Assembly (NCBI GenBank): GCA_031273885.1
Contig: JAISRA010000099.1
Span: 1-5,857, forward strand
Source: Endomicrobium sp.
Lineage (GTDB): Bacteria; Elusimicrobiota; Endomicrobiia; Endomicrobiales; Endomicrobiaceae
Direction of reading: 5' to 3'
DNA: 5,857 nucleotides
The position numbers were made by a program, and so were the translations under genes. Positions 5,559-5,857 of the stretch are shown piece after piece. The notes beneath the pieces were generated by a model. It saw nothing but the letters and a program-made list of their open reading frames with translations, did no database searches and was not told where the DNA came from. How positions within the stretch are numbered: the stretch's first letter is position 1; every line of letters begins with the position of its first letter.

Positions 5559-5857
5559 ATGCCAAAAAAACCTATTATAGCAGGTCTTGATATCGGTAGT
5601 AATCATATATATTGCGTTGCTGGAGTACGTGACGAAGATGCAAGAGTAGTAAAAATTCTTGGCGCAGTTTCTATTCCATGTGATGGCATCAAGGCAGGTG
5701 CCGTTATTAATATACAAGAAACTTCGTTAGCTATTGGCAAAATCTTTGAAGCGACCGAAAAAACTGCAGGTAGCCAAATAGGAAATGTTGTTGTAGCTAT
5801 GAGAGGAAATTTTATTAAGTCAAGAAATTCTAAAGGTGTTGCAAATATAAATTATTC
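5559..5857 (+). CDS. ftsA: Cell division protein FtsA, N-terminal part, cut by window end
   Basis: Actin-like ATPase that binds the membrane and tethers FtsZ polymers, recruiting later divisome proteins. The first 99 residues are present. GLDIGSNHIYCVAG (9-22) is the phosphate-1 motif of the actin/Hsp70 fold. GAVSIPCDGIKAGAVIN (35-51) is the conserved stretch of subdomain 1A. VVVAMRGNFIKSRNSKGVANI (77-97) leads into the 1C (SHS2-like) domain unique to FtsA. Start choice: ATG 5559 has AGGA at 5545-5548 with a 10-nt spacer; the earlier ATG at 5552 is in another frame and soon stops. The gene begins 14 bp after ftsQ, in the usual order, and ftsZ would be expected further downstream. MreB/DnaK relatives are unlikely given this context and the 1C motif. 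Confidence 0.94.
   Translation, partial: MPKKPIIAGLDIGSNHIYCVAGVRDEDARVVKILGAVSIPCDGIKAGAVINIQETSLAIGKIFEATEKTAGSQIGNVVVAMRGNFIKSRNSKGVANINY

Noticed and set aside
5552..5590. ATG at 5552 as the ftsA start
   Set aside because: It is in a different frame and reaches TGA within a few codons; the FtsA motifs are in the frame of ATG 5559.
1..5857. CRISPR arrays, insertion sequences, tRNA or rRNA genes
   Set aside because: No regularly spaced repeats, transposase motifs or cloverleaf/rRNA signatures were seen on either strand.

Overview
The window is AT-rich chromosomal DNA. It carries a peptidoglycan and cell-division block read entirely on the + strand: the 3' part of dapL (LL-diaminopimelate aminotransferase), a gap of about 630 bp without a convincing gene, then a tightly packed run murC-murB-ddl-ftsQ-ftsA, with ftsA cut by the right edge. 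The murC-murB-ddl-ftsQ-ftsA order is the classic distal half of the bacterial division and cell wall (dcw) cluster.

Organism (inference): a low-GC, Gram-negative-type bacterium that makes meso-diaminopimelate peptidoglycan through the DapL shortcut. The strong A/T bias, long homopolymers inside genes, a gap that looks like decayed sequence and a stop codon inside the start of ddl suggest a host-associated lineage undergoing genome reduction. An Elusimicrobiota/Endomicrobium-like endosymbiont would fit well, but I cannot prove this without a search.

Layout. 1-918: dapL, open from the first base, lacking its N-terminus. 919-1548: gap containing a near-perfect 26-nt palindrome, two mutually exclusive hairpins that resemble an antiterminator/terminator pair, and a candidate promoter for murC. 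1549-2901: murC. 2865-3776: murB, overlapping murC and with an ambiguous start. 3773-4693: ddl. Its natural ATG overlaps the murB stop, but the frame is closed by TAA after eight codons and then continues as a full-length, catalytically intact D-Ala-D-Ala ligase. 4696-5544: ftsQ. 5559 to the end: ftsA N-terminus.

How the genes work together: DapL makes LL-DAP, the precursor of the meso-DAP in the peptide stem. MurB completes UDP-MurNAc, MurC adds L-Ala to it, and Ddl supplies the D-Ala-D-Ala dipeptide added later by MurF. FtsQ and FtsA belong to the divisome that directs this synthesis to the septum. The most notable observation is the in-frame stop near the start of ddl, followed by the possible attenuator in the gap upstream of murC.
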